From a virus, in IMG/VR virus record IMGVR_UViG_3300030329_006034, positions 29,793 through 93,792 of that record: a stretch of 64,000 bases of DNA; one strand, given 5' to 3'. Below the pieces are notes generated by a model. That model saw only the letters and a list, made by a program, of their open reading frames with translations, was not told the DNA's origin and did no database searches. The position numbers and the translations under genes are program-made. Shown one piece after another: positions 42,416-51,346 of the stretch (positions are counted from its first letter, which is position 1; each line of letters starts with the position of its first letter).

Positions 42416-42838
42416 TTATTTACCTGAAGAGCCAAAGCCTTTTTCGCCGCGTTTTGATTCCATAATTTCACCTTCGGATACTTCAACGGTATAATTTCTA
42501 TATACAACAAACTGCGCGACTCTATCACCTGCTTTAACTTTGTAATCAGTATCAGTATTATTATATAACTTTACACCAGCGTCTCCACGGTATCCTTGAT
42601 CAATAATACCTGGATGTGGAATAATTCCATGTTTGAAGCCAAGGCCAGAGCGCCCTTCTACCTTTACCCAGAACCCAAGATCAATATATGCAAACTTTAA
42701 CCCAACATCAACAACAGCAGAACCACGAGCTGGTATAATTTTATCTTCTACAGAGGTTACATCCAACCCAGTATCTGCTTCATGGTTCTTTGAAGGTATT
42801 ACAGCTTTATCATTAGTCTTTTTAAAACGTACAACCAT
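42416..42838 (-). CDS. dut: dUTP diphosphatase (dUTPase)
   Basis: All five trimeric dUTPase motifs are present: HEADTGLDVTS (1), VEGRSGLGFKHG (2), GIIDQGYRGDAGVKLYN (3), GDRVAQFVVY (4) and RGEKGFGSSG (5). It hydrolyses dUTP to dUMP, keeping uracil out of phage DNA and feeding dTMP synthesis. Its 140 residues are normal. The promoter region is a short divergent gap shared with the plus-strand gp16-like gene, with TATTATA-type sequence on the minus strand. Confidence 0.95.
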   Translation of the reverse strand: MVVRFKKTNDKAVIPSKNHEADTGLDVTSVEDKIIPARGSAVVDVGLKFAYIDLGFWVKVEGRSGLGFKHGIIPHPGIIDQGYRGDAGVKLYNNTDTDYKVKAGDRVAQFVVYRNYTVEVSEGEIMESKRGEKGFGSSGK

Positions 42839-42878
42839 ATGACTATAATAAGGTATGTTGCAAAAAATTCAAGTAAAG

Positions 42879-42886
42879 ATTAAATA
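42879..42886 (+). promoter_or_regulatory. Late promoter variant ATTAAATA
   Basis: Exactly 5 bases before the ATG at 42892; +1 predicted on the A of ATG. Confidence 0.65.
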
Positions 42887-42891
42887 TATGT

Positions 42892-43329
42892 ATGGCCGAA
42901 GAATTAGACGAGGCTGTTAACGATATTATCACGCAATTAAAGCAAAATAATAAAGTTGCAAAAGCTCCTATAGAAGAAAGTATTCTTAATAAAGAAGACT
43001 TAGAGGATTTCCTTATTCAAAATTCAGGTAAATTGATCAAAAAATCATTGAGTATTGTAGATAACGTCAATGATTACATTTCCTCTGCTCCAGAAAATAG
43101 AGATGTTGCGGCGCTTGCTGAGCTTATTAAAGCATCGTCTTCTGCTATTGAGACATTAAACAAACTTCACACCGCTAAGGAAAGAAACGAGACACAAGTT
43201 GCCGTAAAGCAGATGGATGTTGAAAGTAAGGAACGTCTTAATATTGCTGATAATGGTACTAAGCTGTTATTATCAAGAGATGATATTATGAAGGCCCTTG
43301 TGGATAAAGATGATGTAATTGATGTATAA
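42892..43329 (+). CDS. gp16: Terminase small subunit (T4 gp16-like)
   Basis: The 145-residue helical protein has ENRDVAALAELIKASSSAIE followed by TLNKLHTAKERNETQ, which parallels the T4 gp16 core [20 protein letters not shown] followed by EILKLHKDMK. The acidic N-terminus and the C-terminal SRDDIMKALVDKDD also fit. gp16 forms a ring that stimulates the gp17 ATPase and recognises DNA for packaging. The gene is 13 kb from gp17, whereas T4 has them adjacent. The late promoter supports a late packaging role. Confidence 0.65.
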   Translation: MAEELDEAVNDIITQLKQNNKVAKAPIEESILNKEDLEDFLIQNSGKLIKKSLSIVDNVNDYISSAPENRDVAALAELIKASSSAIETLNKLHTAKERNETQVAVKQMDVESKERLNIADNGTKLLLSRDDIMKALVDKDDVIDV

Positions 43330-43330
43330 A

Positions 43331-44674
43331 CTATTCGTTACCAAACATACCTCCGTCCTCTTCTACATCTACACCGCTACCTAGCTGACCTTTGACCGTA
43401 TATAGCTTAAATTTATTTTCACCATTGTTATCCTCTGTTTTAAGCTCAAACTTTCTTCTCTCAACACTATCGAAAGTTCGACCAAACATATCTGTCTCTA
43501 CTTTCTTTGTTTCTTTTGTTAATATTTCCGGTTTATTGCATTTGATGCAATCATCCTCTTCCTCCTCTTTTTCAAGAAATGTCTGTTGCATATAATCAAC
43601 GTTTCGGTTAATAGAAGCTCCTACAGAGTGAGCTAGATTCTGGTATTCATTAAAGTAATTAATTAACTTTCGAAAAAGGAAAAGTCTAAATGCTTTATCA
43701 CCCAAATACTCGTTGATTAGTTCAATAATACGGTCTTGAACATCTTCGTGAATTTTAATCTTTTCAATGTCTTTGACCATTAAGTTTCCGTGTACTGGGT
43801 TTACTTTATTTCTACCACTGCCAGGTTCCACCTCTCCGGAATAGGCTTCAACCATTGAAAGTGCACCAACTCCTTCTTCCTCTGGCGCATCACCTGAAGC
43901 TCTTTGCGGAACTCCTGCTTCTTGTTCTTTCCGGTCATCGTTGTTCTTATCCATTTGCATTATACCGTGTAATAAAGAGGGGTACGGTGCTGTATTTTCG
44001 TCGATTGCACCACTACCGAGGACCGCACCTGCAAACACACCAGATGCATTTCCTGCGCCCTGGAACATTAGATTTGTTAAAAATCCTGGTGCTTTTCTTA
44101 AAGTATCATTAGGTACCATGGTGTTACCTGCCTGAAGCGCGTTAACCCATACCGGGGCTGATGAAGTAGTTACATTTGAGTTAGCGTTAACACCCATAAT
44201 ATCAGGCCCGGGCCTAAAAATTTCTACACTAATTTTATCAAGACCTTTGCTTCTTCCAGTCGCCTCGTGTGTTTCCTGTTCATACGGTCCGTGCTCTAAT
44301 AGCGAGATATAGTACAAGATTGAATATTCGTCTAGTTTATTTTCATCACCGCCGCCCGCTTCTGTCGGCGCTGCTTCGTCAAGCCCAGTTATAAATTTTG
44401 TTAGCTGCTTAGTTCCTAGTGAATAAACCTTTTTAAATTCTTCCATTAACTGTAGGTCAATAGCTTTAATATTGCTTTTTTCTCCTTTGTTTTCGCAAAA
44501 GGGCAATCTTCTAATACGACCATACTCTTTGTTAAACTGTTTTTCAGTTAGCTCTAAAGCTCTTAATATTTCTACCTTCTTAGTAAATGAAGGCAGTTCC
44601 GAATCATAAAATTCAGGATCCCCCGGAGCTGGCTCCGATCCTTGATTAATAGGTGTTGTTATATCAATATTCAT
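43331..44674 (-). CDS. Baseplate hub-region structural protein (447 aa)
   Basis: I start at ATG 44674 (MNIDITTPINQ), which overlaps the hub gene stop by 4 bases; the longer frame to 44728 would run deep into it. Recognisable traits are a helical N-terminal third (LTEKQFNKEYGRIRRLPF), a Gly/Ala-rich centre (GNASGVFAGAVLGSGAI), and a helix-rich part IQDRIIELINEYLG-like near residue 310 with a CIKC pair near 385. No T4 family was assigned. Its position after the gp27-like hub suggests a hub or central-spike-associated protein, the slot of gp5 or gp28. Confidence 0.6.
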   Translation of the reverse strand: MNIDITTPINQGSEPAPGDPEFYDSELPSFTKKVEILRALELTEKQFNKEYGRIRRLPFCENKGEKSNIKAIDLQLMEEFKKVYSLGTKQLTKFITGLDEAAPTEAGGGDENKLDEYSILYYISLLEHGPYEQETHEATGRSKGLDKISVEIFRPGPDIMGVNANSNVTTSSAPVWVNALQAGNTMVPNDTLRKAPGFLTNLMFQGAGNASGVFAGAVLGSGAIDENTAPYPSLLHGIMQMDKNNDDRKEQEAGVPQRASGDAPEEEGVGALSMVEAYSGEVEPGSGRNKVNPVHGNLMVKDIEKIKIHEDVQDRIIELINEYLGDKAFRLFLFRKLINYFNEYQNLAHSVGASINRNVDYMQQTFLEKEEEEDDCIKCNKPEILTKETKKVETDMFGRTFDSVERRKFELKTEDNNGENKFKLYTVKGQLGSGVDVEEDGGMFGNE

Positions 44675-46161
44675 GACAGTCCATCGCTTGGGGCCGGCTC
44701 CCCGGGACCCATATGAGGTTTTATACACTGTATTACATTAGTGTAGTTGTCTACTTTTGCAGTAGTAAATTCGTGTCTTATTTTTGTAACAAACCATTGC
44801 CCTAACAGCTTGGCATCACTTCTGTGTTTTAACTTACCGCCTCCCCTTTGAAAGGGATTCTTACCTTCACTTTCTTTCATCTCTCTAGCTACTGATACAT
44901 CTACCATTTCACCAGGTTGCCTATCTGTGTTACCTAGAGTCTGAAACGCGAGTTGTAAATTTAATAGAGTCATGTTAGTAGTTAATTCTGCTTCTGCTAA
45001 AGCTCTCATTCTATCTGGTGTAAAATTCATCCCTAAATTACGGAATAGTCTATAGCTTTTAACGTTATTTAACACAACCCACGGTTGGGGCAATCCTCCT
45101 ATATATTTAAACGGCTCAACAAAAATTACCTTCCATCCCTTCTTAACTTCTTTTATACGAACTTGACTCATTACATGTTCACCTAAGACTGAGTCATACG
45201 TACTTACTAATAAATTATTTAAGTATGTATTAGAGTATGTCAACATAGGTGTGGAAAAGTCTGTATGTGCTAACGCCGCGTACTTTAGGTTATGTGGAGT
45301 AAACCCTGGAGCTGTAACCGGGTTGTTTGGGTTAACTCCACATTTAGTAACTAAATCATCAACTGAAAAACCTTCTCTAATTTTCGCATTTAGAAAGGGA
45401 TCAGATAGAGGTAGATATTTATAACTTTTACATCTTCTACACCAATTGAGAAATAGTCTAACGTAGCAGCCACCGCATGTCTCCACACACGTAGAGACCC
45501 ACTTGTAGTTTATCTTAATCAAATATTTAATAAGATCTGAATATCTAAAAGTTGATGGTGGGAGAATATGTTCCGGGAAAATATCAATCTCATGATCTCC
45601 ACAATCCCACTCTCCTGTGGGTATGCCGAACTCTGCCAATATATCTCTAATTATACATCCTACCTTACCTCTAAATCTTCTCCCGTAGGGAATCTGCTCA
45701 CTAAGAAGAAAGTAGTTTCGGTCTAAAAGTCTATAGGTTTTAAAGTTGTTTAATCTATCTGTTTTAGATGCACTGTTAAACTCGCTGCTAATGACAAAGC
45801 TGTATTCTAGTGGAATTGATTTTTCTTCTCCTGGATCTGTCCCAGTACCATCTCCTTCATCTACAGGTTTTAAATAAACTGTAAATTTATCGCGCCCGTC
45901 TCCACGAATAAGCTTACCGTCTTCAATAAAGTCTAATGGGTTATTAATGTATATATTTCCATTAGTAAACGGTTCTAAGAAATTTTCTTCTATATCCATA
46001 CCTCTTATAGCAGATTTAGAAAAGTTTATTTCAGTTGAATCACCTTGTGATTTACCTCCAACACCACCATCTCCTCCGTCTGGTGCCGTTGGCGCGGTAG
46101 AGAGCGTAAATTTAGCCTCAAATTCCGCATTATTAATTTTATATTTAATTGCTTCGCTCAT
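44671..46161 (-). CDS. gp27: Baseplate hub protein (T4 gp27-like)
   Basis: The start MSEAIKYKINNAEF (ATG 46161) is one base past the gp53 stop. The protein shows hub features: IRGMDIEENFLEPFTNGNIY near residue 45, IRDILAEFGIPTGEWDCG near 175, and the C-terminal LLGQWFVTKIRHEFT with YTNVIQCIKPHMG, typical of gp27/gpD hubs that form the base of the tube. A Cys cluster (CVETCGGCY, NWCRRCKSY) near residue 225 could bind a metal, which T4 gp27 lacks. It is 496 residues against 391 in T4. The call rests on pattern and gene order. Confidence 0.65.
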   Translation of the reverse strand: MSEAIKYKINNAEFEAKFTLSTAPTAPDGGDGGVGGKSQGDSTEINFSKSAIRGMDIEENFLEPFTNGNIYINNPLDFIEDGKLIRGDGRDKFTVYLKPVDEGDGTGTDPGEEKSIPLEYSFVISSEFNSASKTDRLNNFKTYRLLDRNYFLLSEQIPYGRRFRGKVGCIIRDILAEFGIPTGEWDCGDHEIDIFPEHILPPSTFRYSDLIKYLIKINYKWVSTCVETCGGCYVRLFLNWCRRCKSYKYLPLSDPFLNAKIREGFSVDDLVTKCGVNPNNPVTAPGFTPHNLKYAALAHTDFSTPMLTYSNTYLNNLLVSTYDSVLGEHVMSQVRIKEVKKGWKVIFVEPFKYIGGLPQPWVVLNNVKSYRLFRNLGMNFTPDRMRALAEAELTTNMTLLNLQLAFQTLGNTDRQPGEMVDVSVAREMKESEGKNPFQRGGGKLKHRSDAKLLGQWFVTKIRHEFTTAKVDNYTNVIQCIKPHMGPGEPAPSDGLS

Positions 46162-46162
46162 A

Positions 46163-46576
46163 CTAAAAATGCCGATTGCCAAACACTGTGGAATTTGTCA
46201 TTTCTGTATATATAAATGCGAGAAACTCAGGCTTTATAAATTTTAATTGAACTCCACCGTCCACGTAAAATTTATTTCTTAGCACATCGAGATTGTTTAA
46301 ATAAAGAATCCACCAGAGACTAATATTATCATATATATGATATGAGACGGTAGTGAGAGGTAATCTCCCTGTGACCTTATGAAGACCAAAAAATTCACTA
46401 TCCAAATTTGTTGGAAAATCTATCTTGTTAAGAATATTATAGAAATAAAATTGCTTATCAGTATCTTCCGCGGCTTGTGTATATACTTTAAAAATATTTT
46501 CATACATACCAAGCGGCACGCCAGATAAACTAGTTATTTGGTTTTGATATTTTCCTAATTTACCAATTAATTCCAT
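46163..46576 (-). CDS. gp53: Baseplate wedge protein (T4 gp53-like)
   Basis: The 137-residue protein has the LPLTTVSYHIYDNISLWWIL block followed by LYLNN near residue 75, which matches the conserved gp53 'a..iYgnp.lYWvll..N' core that binds the wedge to the hub. T4 gp53 is 196 residues, so this is a short form. It overlaps gp48 by one base and precedes the hub gene by one base, inside a tail operon. Confidence 0.6.
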   Translation of the reverse strand: MELIGKLGKYQNQITSLSGVPLGMYENIFKVYTQAAEDTDKQFYFYNILNKIDFPTNLDSEFFGLHKVTGRLPLTTVSYHIYDNISLWWILYLNNLDVLRNKFYVDGGVQLKFIKPEFLAFIYTEMTNSTVFGNRHF

Positions 46577-47508
46577 TACATTCCAGCCCTTTCTATAAAG
46601 TTTGCAGGTTCTATTGTTAGTGAATTAAACACCAAAGAAATACCATATGCTTCAGGTGCAATTTTGTTGTTTACTTGTCTTCGCTGACCTAATAAATTAA
46701 AGGCAGCATTGGCTAAATAAGCCCATCTTATATATCTTAACCCGGGGACTTTAATTTCATAAATCCTAGGAAATGTCATTTCTAATGCGCTGCCTCGTCT
46801 TGGTCTTGCCTCTTCCATAATTTTCTTTATTAATTCTTGATTCTTTTCTCGGTCTCCCCTGTCTATAGTGTTAGCTAAAACAAAGCTTATTTCAAGCCCA
46901 GCGTCGGTATTTGCATATTGATAAAACATCGGGTGTTCAATATATGTGCCTGGATACTCACCGGGGTTGTTAGGGCGAGGTAGTCTAAACTGAAAGTTTT
47001 GAGCCTTTGCATCAAACTTGTCTAATAATGCGTTAGCGCGATCATCAACAGTACCAGCCACCTTTTCAAACTGTGTAGCGAGAGATGTGTTACCGACCTG
47101 CTGCACGGTTGCACCTAAACCTATAACTTCGTCAACGATATTGCCAGCAGGGTTTACAAAATCTGCACCTAAAAATTGTGCCCCTCGTTGACTAATTTGT
47201 GAAAAGGTATCTGCATAGTTATTGCTAAACCCTCTAAAATTATCTTCAAAAAATGGGAATCTATATCTTGTAGGACCCTCGGCACTTCCATTACCTGATT
47301 TTGTTTTATATAATCCATCATAAAACTTCATAGGATTTTTTGAACCTTCATTAAACACATTAACGTATCCACTAACAAATGCTCTTAATTGACTTTCTTC
47401 TAGTTCGTATGATGTAACTAGGGCGTTAGGAGCCTCTGCACGTAACGGTGCGCGCTTTGGAATAGACGTCCAAGCGTAATCTGCAACTACATCAATTATA
47501 CCAGCCAT
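46576..47508 (-). CDS. gp48: Baseplate tail-tube cap protein (T4 gp48-like)
   Basis: The 310-residue protein ends with IYEIKVPGLRYIRWAYLANA, LLGQRRQVNNKIAPEAYG and ISLVFNSLTIEPANFIERAG, the strand-rich C-terminal pattern of gp48/gp54 tube initiators. The middle YRFPFFEDNFRGFSNNY and IEHPMFYQYANTDAGLEIS supports it. It follows the tape-measure gene, as in T4 (29-48). It has a perfect TATAAATA promoter and heads the 48-53-27 group. Confidence 0.65.
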   Translation of the reverse strand: MAGIIDVVADYAWTSIPKRAPLRAEAPNALVTSYELEESQLRAFVSGYVNVFNEGSKNPMKFYDGLYKTKSGNGSAEGPTRYRFPFFEDNFRGFSNNYADTFSQISQRGAQFLGADFVNPAGNIVDEVIGLGATVQQVGNTSLATQFEKVAGTVDDRANALLDKFDAKAQNFQFRLPRPNNPGEYPGTYIEHPMFYQYANTDAGLEISFVLANTIDRGDREKNQELIKKIMEEARPRRGSALEMTFPRIYEIKVPGLRYIRWAYLANAAFNLLGQRRQVNNKIAPEAYGISLVFNSLTIEPANFIERAGM

Positions 47509-47514
47509 TAATAA

Positions 47515-47522
47515 TATTTATA
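47515..47522 (-). promoter_or_regulatory. T4 late promoter TATAAATA (perfect)
   Basis: Lies 6 bases before the ATG at 47508; a 1-base leader is predicted. It probably drives gp48, gp53, the hub and the following gene. Confidence 0.85.
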
Positions 47523-47528
47523 CTAAGA

Positions 47529-49103
47529 CTATGTTAGCACAAAATTAGAATTAATACTATATAAAGAATTCACAAGCCCGGCACGTGAATCAAGTTTAGG
47601 TGGGCCCATCGAAGGGACATTAGTTGCAACTACATTAGAACCTTCATTAGTTCCTCTACCCCCACTTCGTTGACCTGGCGCCACCACAACCTGGTTTCCA
47701 TTACCGGCGGCACCTGCACGTGTATTACGTTCAATTTGCGTTAGAATGTCTGTCTGATTTTGTAATTCGGTATCTGCAATAGACGTGCCGCTCGCCCCTC
47801 CAGATCCGAGTGGTACTACTACTGCACCCCCACCCGGCATTCCCGGTGCTCCGGTTATTCCTGGCGCTCCTCGGGCACCTCGATCTCCACTAGCAGGGGT
47901 CCAAGTAATTGGACCGGGCCAAGAGTCAGATGGAAACGGTGGAAATAAGTTTTTAAGTTTATCCTTGATGTTGAGGATTTTAACTTTATCCCAGATATCA
48001 ATTAAATTAGGAAGATCCCACTTCGGAGTGCCACCAAATGTCTGACCAGGCATCCTTTCAACACCGGGATATTTGTCGCCTGGATCAAGCCAGTCCATAA
48101 ACTTCTGCTTAGCCAGCCAATCCTGAACACCTGGTCTTTTTTTGGCTGCATCTTTTTCTTCTTGTATCTCTTTTTTTATTGCATCAATTTTAGGCTGCGC
48201 ATCAGGAAACAGAGGTTGCCTTGGACTCATAATCTTGTGTTGTTGAGTTGGTAAAGGATTATATACTGCTGGTGTCATCGCAGTTTTTAGCAAATTTAAA
48301 AGAGGTATAGTAATTCCTTCTTGAAGTGCGTGTTTGAGAACTTGAAACAGGGTTCTACCCTCAAATATTTTATCCAAAAGTCCAGCAAATGCTGTAAGTA
48401 AATTTGCAATAGCTAATTTAAAATTAGGTAAAAAGCTACTATTAAACCACTTTTTTAAATTGTCCCACATTGACTGGAGAATATTAAAAAGTGTTCCAAG
48501 TATCTCAGGTAACATTGCGATAAAATCCTTAATACCCTTGACGACGCCTTTTAGCCATTCCCAAAAAGGCCCCTTAATCCACTCCAAAACTTTCTCACCC
48601 CATGCTATAATGTCCTTAATAACTCTAACAACTGGGTTTTTTGAGTTCTCCCACCATGGAACAATTACATCATTATAGAACTTTGTTAATGGTTCTTTTA
48701 ATAAAGACCATAACAGAATACCGGATACCCAGCTTTTAAGCATTGACCCTAATATACTATTACCCTTTTGTACAGCTTGATGGGTTTTTTCAGCCATATC
48801 TGCTTGCTTCACTTGCATGCGCGCAATATTAGTTTTGCCCTTTTCATCCGCTGGCTTTTGATACATCCACGGAAACATTCTAGCTAAAACACCACCGACA
48901 ACTCGAGTTTCATTCTCAAGCTTTTGCCGTTCAATAGCTCCAACGTTTGCGTTAGGTCGTTGCTGTTTAAACGCAGATGCTTGTGAAGGAATTATATCTC
49001 GCGAATACTGAGATCTAGCTAAATCTTGAGCAGCTAACTCGCCCATGGCCTCTTCACGGGCCCGGACTAGATGCATTAATTGCTCTGTTCTTGGTGCTGC
49101 CAC
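47529..49103 (-). CDS. gp29: Tape measure / baseplate hub protein (T4 gp29-like)
   Basis: The 524-residue protein starts at GTG 49103, fixed by ATTAAATA 5 bases upstream. The N-terminus is helical, then comes a Trp-rich amphipathic run from residue 120 (LKSWVSGILLWSLLKEPL, VPWWENSKN, WIKGPFWEWLKGVVKG), typical of tape-measure segments that contact membrane. Near residue 420 a collagen-like GDRGARGAPGITGAPGMPGG stretch occurs, unusual for a tape measure. Its position between the gp26-like and gp48 genes matches T4. The length is close to T4 gp29 (590), so a similar or slightly shorter tail is expected. Confidence 0.6.
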   Translation of the reverse strand: MAAPRTEQLMHLVRAREEAMGELAAQDLARSQYSRDIIPSQASAFKQQRPNANVGAIERQKLENETRVVGGVLARMFPWMYQKPADEKGKTNIARMQVKQADMAEKTHQAVQKGNSILGSMLKSWVSGILLWSLLKEPLTKFYNDVIVPWWENSKNPVVRVIKDIIAWGEKVLEWIKGPFWEWLKGVVKGIKDFIAMLPEILGTLFNILQSMWDNLKKWFNSSFLPNFKLAIANLLTAFAGLLDKIFEGRTLFQVLKHALQEGITIPLLNLLKTAMTPAVYNPLPTQQHKIMSPRQPLFPDAQPKIDAIKKEIQEEKDAAKKRPGVQDWLAKQKFMDWLDPGDKYPGVERMPGQTFGGTPKWDLPNLIDIWDKVKILNIKDKLKNLFPPFPSDSWPGPITWTPASGDRGARGAPGITGAPGMPGGGAVVVPLGSGGASGTSIADTELQNQTDILTQIERNTRAGAAGNGNQVVVAPGQRSGGRGTNEGSNVVATNVPSMGPPKLDSRAGLVNSLYSINSNFVLT

Positions 49104-49108
49104 ATAGA

Positions 49109-49116
49109 TATTTAAT
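49109..49116 (-). promoter_or_regulatory. Late promoter variant ATTAAATA
   Basis: Exactly 5 bases before the GTG at 49103. A nearby ATG two bases upstream is out of frame, so this spacing decides the start. Confidence 0.65.
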
Positions 49117-49852
49117 CTATATCACCTGTATCGAAGAATCGAGCGTCAATTGACACGGTAACATCATCAACAGTTAAAATTTCTGCTAGATATTCATTGA
49201 CTGAGTTAATATAATCCGAAATTTCATTATACATTACAAGAGGCAGCTCTTCAATTAACTTAATGCGATCATTAATTCGAATTTGACTGAAGTCAATTTC
49301 TTCGTCTTCAATTATTAGTTTATCGATAAACTTAATAATTTCTAACATATACAATGTACCGATACCTTCTTTTGTAATATCGTCTCTCGGATTAACACCT
49401 TGTTCCCCTTTGGACACAATAACGTTCTCTTCCGTTAGAGTAGGTATTTTTAAGTGTACAGCTAGAGTTTTTAGCACCACTACGTGCTCGTCCTTAACCT
49501 TGAGCGTTGTGTTTTTAATATTAGCAATAATGCTATTCAAGTCAACAACGGTATCATCAACTTTAACTTTATCACCTAGAGACTGCTTTCTTAAACCAAT
49601 AACAAAGGGATATTTGTCGTAAAGCTTTAAATCTTTATTTCCTGTGTTTTTGATGACGATGTCGTTTAGAGTTTTACTAAAATTTAATGCGCCTCTTAAT
49701 CCATCAAGTGCAGATGATATTAGGTCTTTTTGTTGCTTGAGTGTAAGAGGTGTCGTTTCAATAGACTTTTTAATAGAAGGCACGTAAATCTTTATAGTGT
49801 CTTCGTTTATTTTTCCAAGCTTTTTTAAAAATCCTGATACGTTTTTGCTCAT
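49112..49852 (-). CDS. gp26: Baseplate hub assembly protein (T4 gp26/gp51 family)
   Basis: The 246-residue protein has IYVPSIKKSIETTPLTLKQQ followed by KDLISSALDG near residue 22, the 'P..kk.i.f.PLT.KQQKdLi' opening of the T4 baseplate family that holds gp26 and gp51. An acidic helical C-terminus (LPLVMYNEISDYINSVNEYL) completes it. Such proteins act in hub assembly and may chaperone the tape measure, whose gene follows 8 bases downstream. The late promoter ATTAAATA has exact spacing. Confidence 0.65.
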   Translation of the reverse strand: MSKNVSGFLKKLGKINEDTIKIYVPSIKKSIETTPLTLKQQKDLISSALDGLRGALNFSKTLNDIVIKNTGNKDLKLYDKYPFVIGLRKQSLGDKVKVDDTVVDLNSIIANIKNTTLKVKDEHVVVLKTLAVHLKIPTLTEENVIVSKGEQGVNPRDDITKEGIGTLYMLEIIKFIDKLIIEDEEIDFSQIRINDRIKLIEELPLVMYNEISDYINSVNEYLAEILTVDDVTVSIDARFFDTGDID

Positions 49853-49857
49853 AAGGA

Positions 49858-49865
49858 TATTTAAT
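49858..49865 (-). promoter_or_regulatory. Late promoter variant ATTAAATA
   Basis: Exactly 5 bases before the ATG at 49852. Confidence 0.65.
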
Positions 49866-49880
49866 AGAGTATTTTATTTA

Positions 49881-50675
49881 TCAAGGCGTTGGGCCCCCTT
49901 GTTGTTTTGTGTTTTGATTTTCAATCTCATCTCTATAGAGCTGGAAATAATCATTTACCTCTAAAAATGTTGAATTAGCTAAGAATGACACATCGTTTAT
50001 TCTCCTTGAAAGCGCAAATAGCATCTCTCTATATCCTGCTGTTGTTATGCACAAAAAAAGTGAAGTAATAAAATCTGCAAAGCCATATTCCATAACATTA
50101 AACTTTATAGGCTTTACATCAACATTTTCTCTTTCTTCTAGTAAGGTTAATGTAAAAAACTCTTTACAGTCTTCTATAAATTTATCGATATGTTCATGCA
50201 GCGTATCTGGTAAACGCTCTATTGCCTCTTGGTACTCTTCTTCTGTTAGTTCTGCAAGAACTAATTCTTCGTCTCCTATTCTAATCTTTTTAACGAGAGA
50301 TAAAATAAAATCATCATTTCCTGTGTTAAAATGATGAGGAAAGTCAAGAGTGTAAGTTATATTATCTATGGGTATGTCTGTTTCTATGTTAGGTAACCCA
50401 CCGGCGTTTTCTAGTAAAAAATCTAAATCTACATTAATAGGTCCCTTGTTTGAAGTTATAGTGATTTGGTTTCCAATACATTTTTGGCGGAGATAAAATA
50501 GACAGTAAAATTTTTCTAAAATATTAAGATTTTTTGTTAAGATAAAAGATTCTAAAAACTCCAGTCGACCATGTAACGCTGTATCGCTGTATAAATTAAA
50601 AGTCCGTAGATCCTTGTATAGTATTTCTTTAAGTCTTACTTCTTTCCTGTTTGGAAGAATATATGTAAAAGTCAT
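49881..50675 (-). CDS. gp51: Baseplate hub assembly protein, second gp26/gp51-like
   Basis: I start at ATG 50675 (MTFTYILPNRKEVRLKEIL) because a late-promoter variant ends 5 bases upstream; an in-frame TTG at 50708 would add 11 residues. The N-terminal RKEVRLKEILYKDLRTFNLY parallels the next gene's family motif, and the C-terminal half is acidic and helical (LTEEEYQEAIERLPDTLHEH). It is likely the second member of the gp26/gp51 pair needed to build the hub. Which of the two is gp26 and which gp51 is not certain. Confidence 0.6.
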   Translation of the reverse strand: MTFTYILPNRKEVRLKEILYKDLRTFNLYSDTALHGRLEFLESFILTKNLNILEKFYCLFYLRQKCIGNQITITSNKGPINVDLDFLLENAGGLPNIETDIPIDNITYTLDFPHHFNTGNDDFILSLVKKIRIGDEELVLAELTEEEYQEAIERLPDTLHEHIDKFIEDCKEFFTLTLLEERENVDVKPIKFNVMEYGFADFITSLFLCITTAGYREMLFALSRRINDVSFLANSTFLEVNDYFQLYRDEIENQNTKQQGGPTP

Positions 50676-50680
50676 GTCAT

Positions 50681-50688
50681 TACTTACA
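50681..50688 (-). promoter_or_regulatory. Weak late promoter variant TGTAAGTA
   Basis: Two mismatches to the consensus, but exact 5-base spacing to the ATG at 50675. Confidence 0.35.
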
Positions 50689-50710
50689 TTAATACTATGC
50701 AACCTCAAGG

Positions 50711-51313
50711 TTAGAGCGGGGCGTAATCTTTAAAAGCAAATGTTACTGTTTTTTCAGGGTAAATAGCTTCAGGTTCTTGAGTGAGAGTAAACCCTTCAAC
50801 GTTCGTTGGGAAAGCGTCAATAAATTTATACCCTTTCCGTACTCGTTTTAAATTATCATATTGCTGGACGTATATGTTGGCTTTAAGTCCGAAATTTGTA
50901 AGCCCATCTACCCCTATGGCAACAGACCATGGAGTAAAAAATTGATGAACTATATCATCTATTGTTTCAATAAAATTAATGGATAGGTTTCTAGTTAGAA
51001 AGCTTTCACGCTGCTGTAAACCGTACCCCGGCATAAACCCACCTCTACTATTTTGACCTGCCTCTAAAAATGTTGAGTTTTCGTTTGGTATAGTAACTTC
51101 TCTAGCAGCTAAGAGATTATTGCTTCCCCAATCTGCTACAGGTCTCGCTGACCATTGTCCCTGACCAGCTATTTTGCTAGTAGCGGTATTAATTGATCCT
51201 GCTAAACCACCAAGGCCTGGTATAGAAACGGTCCAGAGGAAAGGAAGGGATAGATAATACGGACTCTCTTGTGAAAGTTTGCTTAAAAATCTTCGCGTCG
51301 GTCTAGTGTCCAT
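50711..51313 (-). CDS. gp54: Tail tube initiator-like protein (gp54/gp19 family)
   Basis: The 200-residue protein has tube-fold traits: LAAREVTIPNENSTFLEAG near residue 67, NLSINFIETIDDIVHQFFTP near 105, LKANIYVQQYDNLKR near 150 and AFPTNVEGFTLTQEP then EKTVTFAFKDY at the end. This is the order of the gp19/gp54 family. It lies directly after gp19, and its role as tube initiator (gp54) is inferred from similarity to that family and from gene order. It has a late promoter with a 7-base leader, the longest seen here. Confidence 0.6.
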   Translation of the reverse strand: MDTRPTRRFLSKLSQESPYYLSLPFLWTVSIPGLGGLAGSINTATSKIAGQGQWSARPVADWGSNNLLAAREVTIPNENSTFLEAGQNSRGGFMPGYGLQQRESFLTRNLSINFIETIDDIVHQFFTPWSVAIGVDGLTNFGLKANIYVQQYDNLKRVRKGYKFIDAFPTNVEGFTLTQEPEAIYPEKTVTFAFKDYAPL

Positions 51314-51325
51314 TAGTACTACTAA

Positions 51326-51333
51326 TATTTATC
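51326..51333 (-). promoter_or_regulatory. Late promoter GATAAATA
   Basis: Lies 12 bases before the ATG at 51313, the longest spacing among the late elements. Confidence 0.6.
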
Positions 51334-51346
51334 TATTAGTAGTATT

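Noticed and set aside
42411-42424. GGTAAATA near the start of gp44 as a late promoter
   Set aside because: The spacing would put +1 inside the start codon, and the sequence is the coding end of dUTPase; gp44 is more likely co-transcribed with dut.
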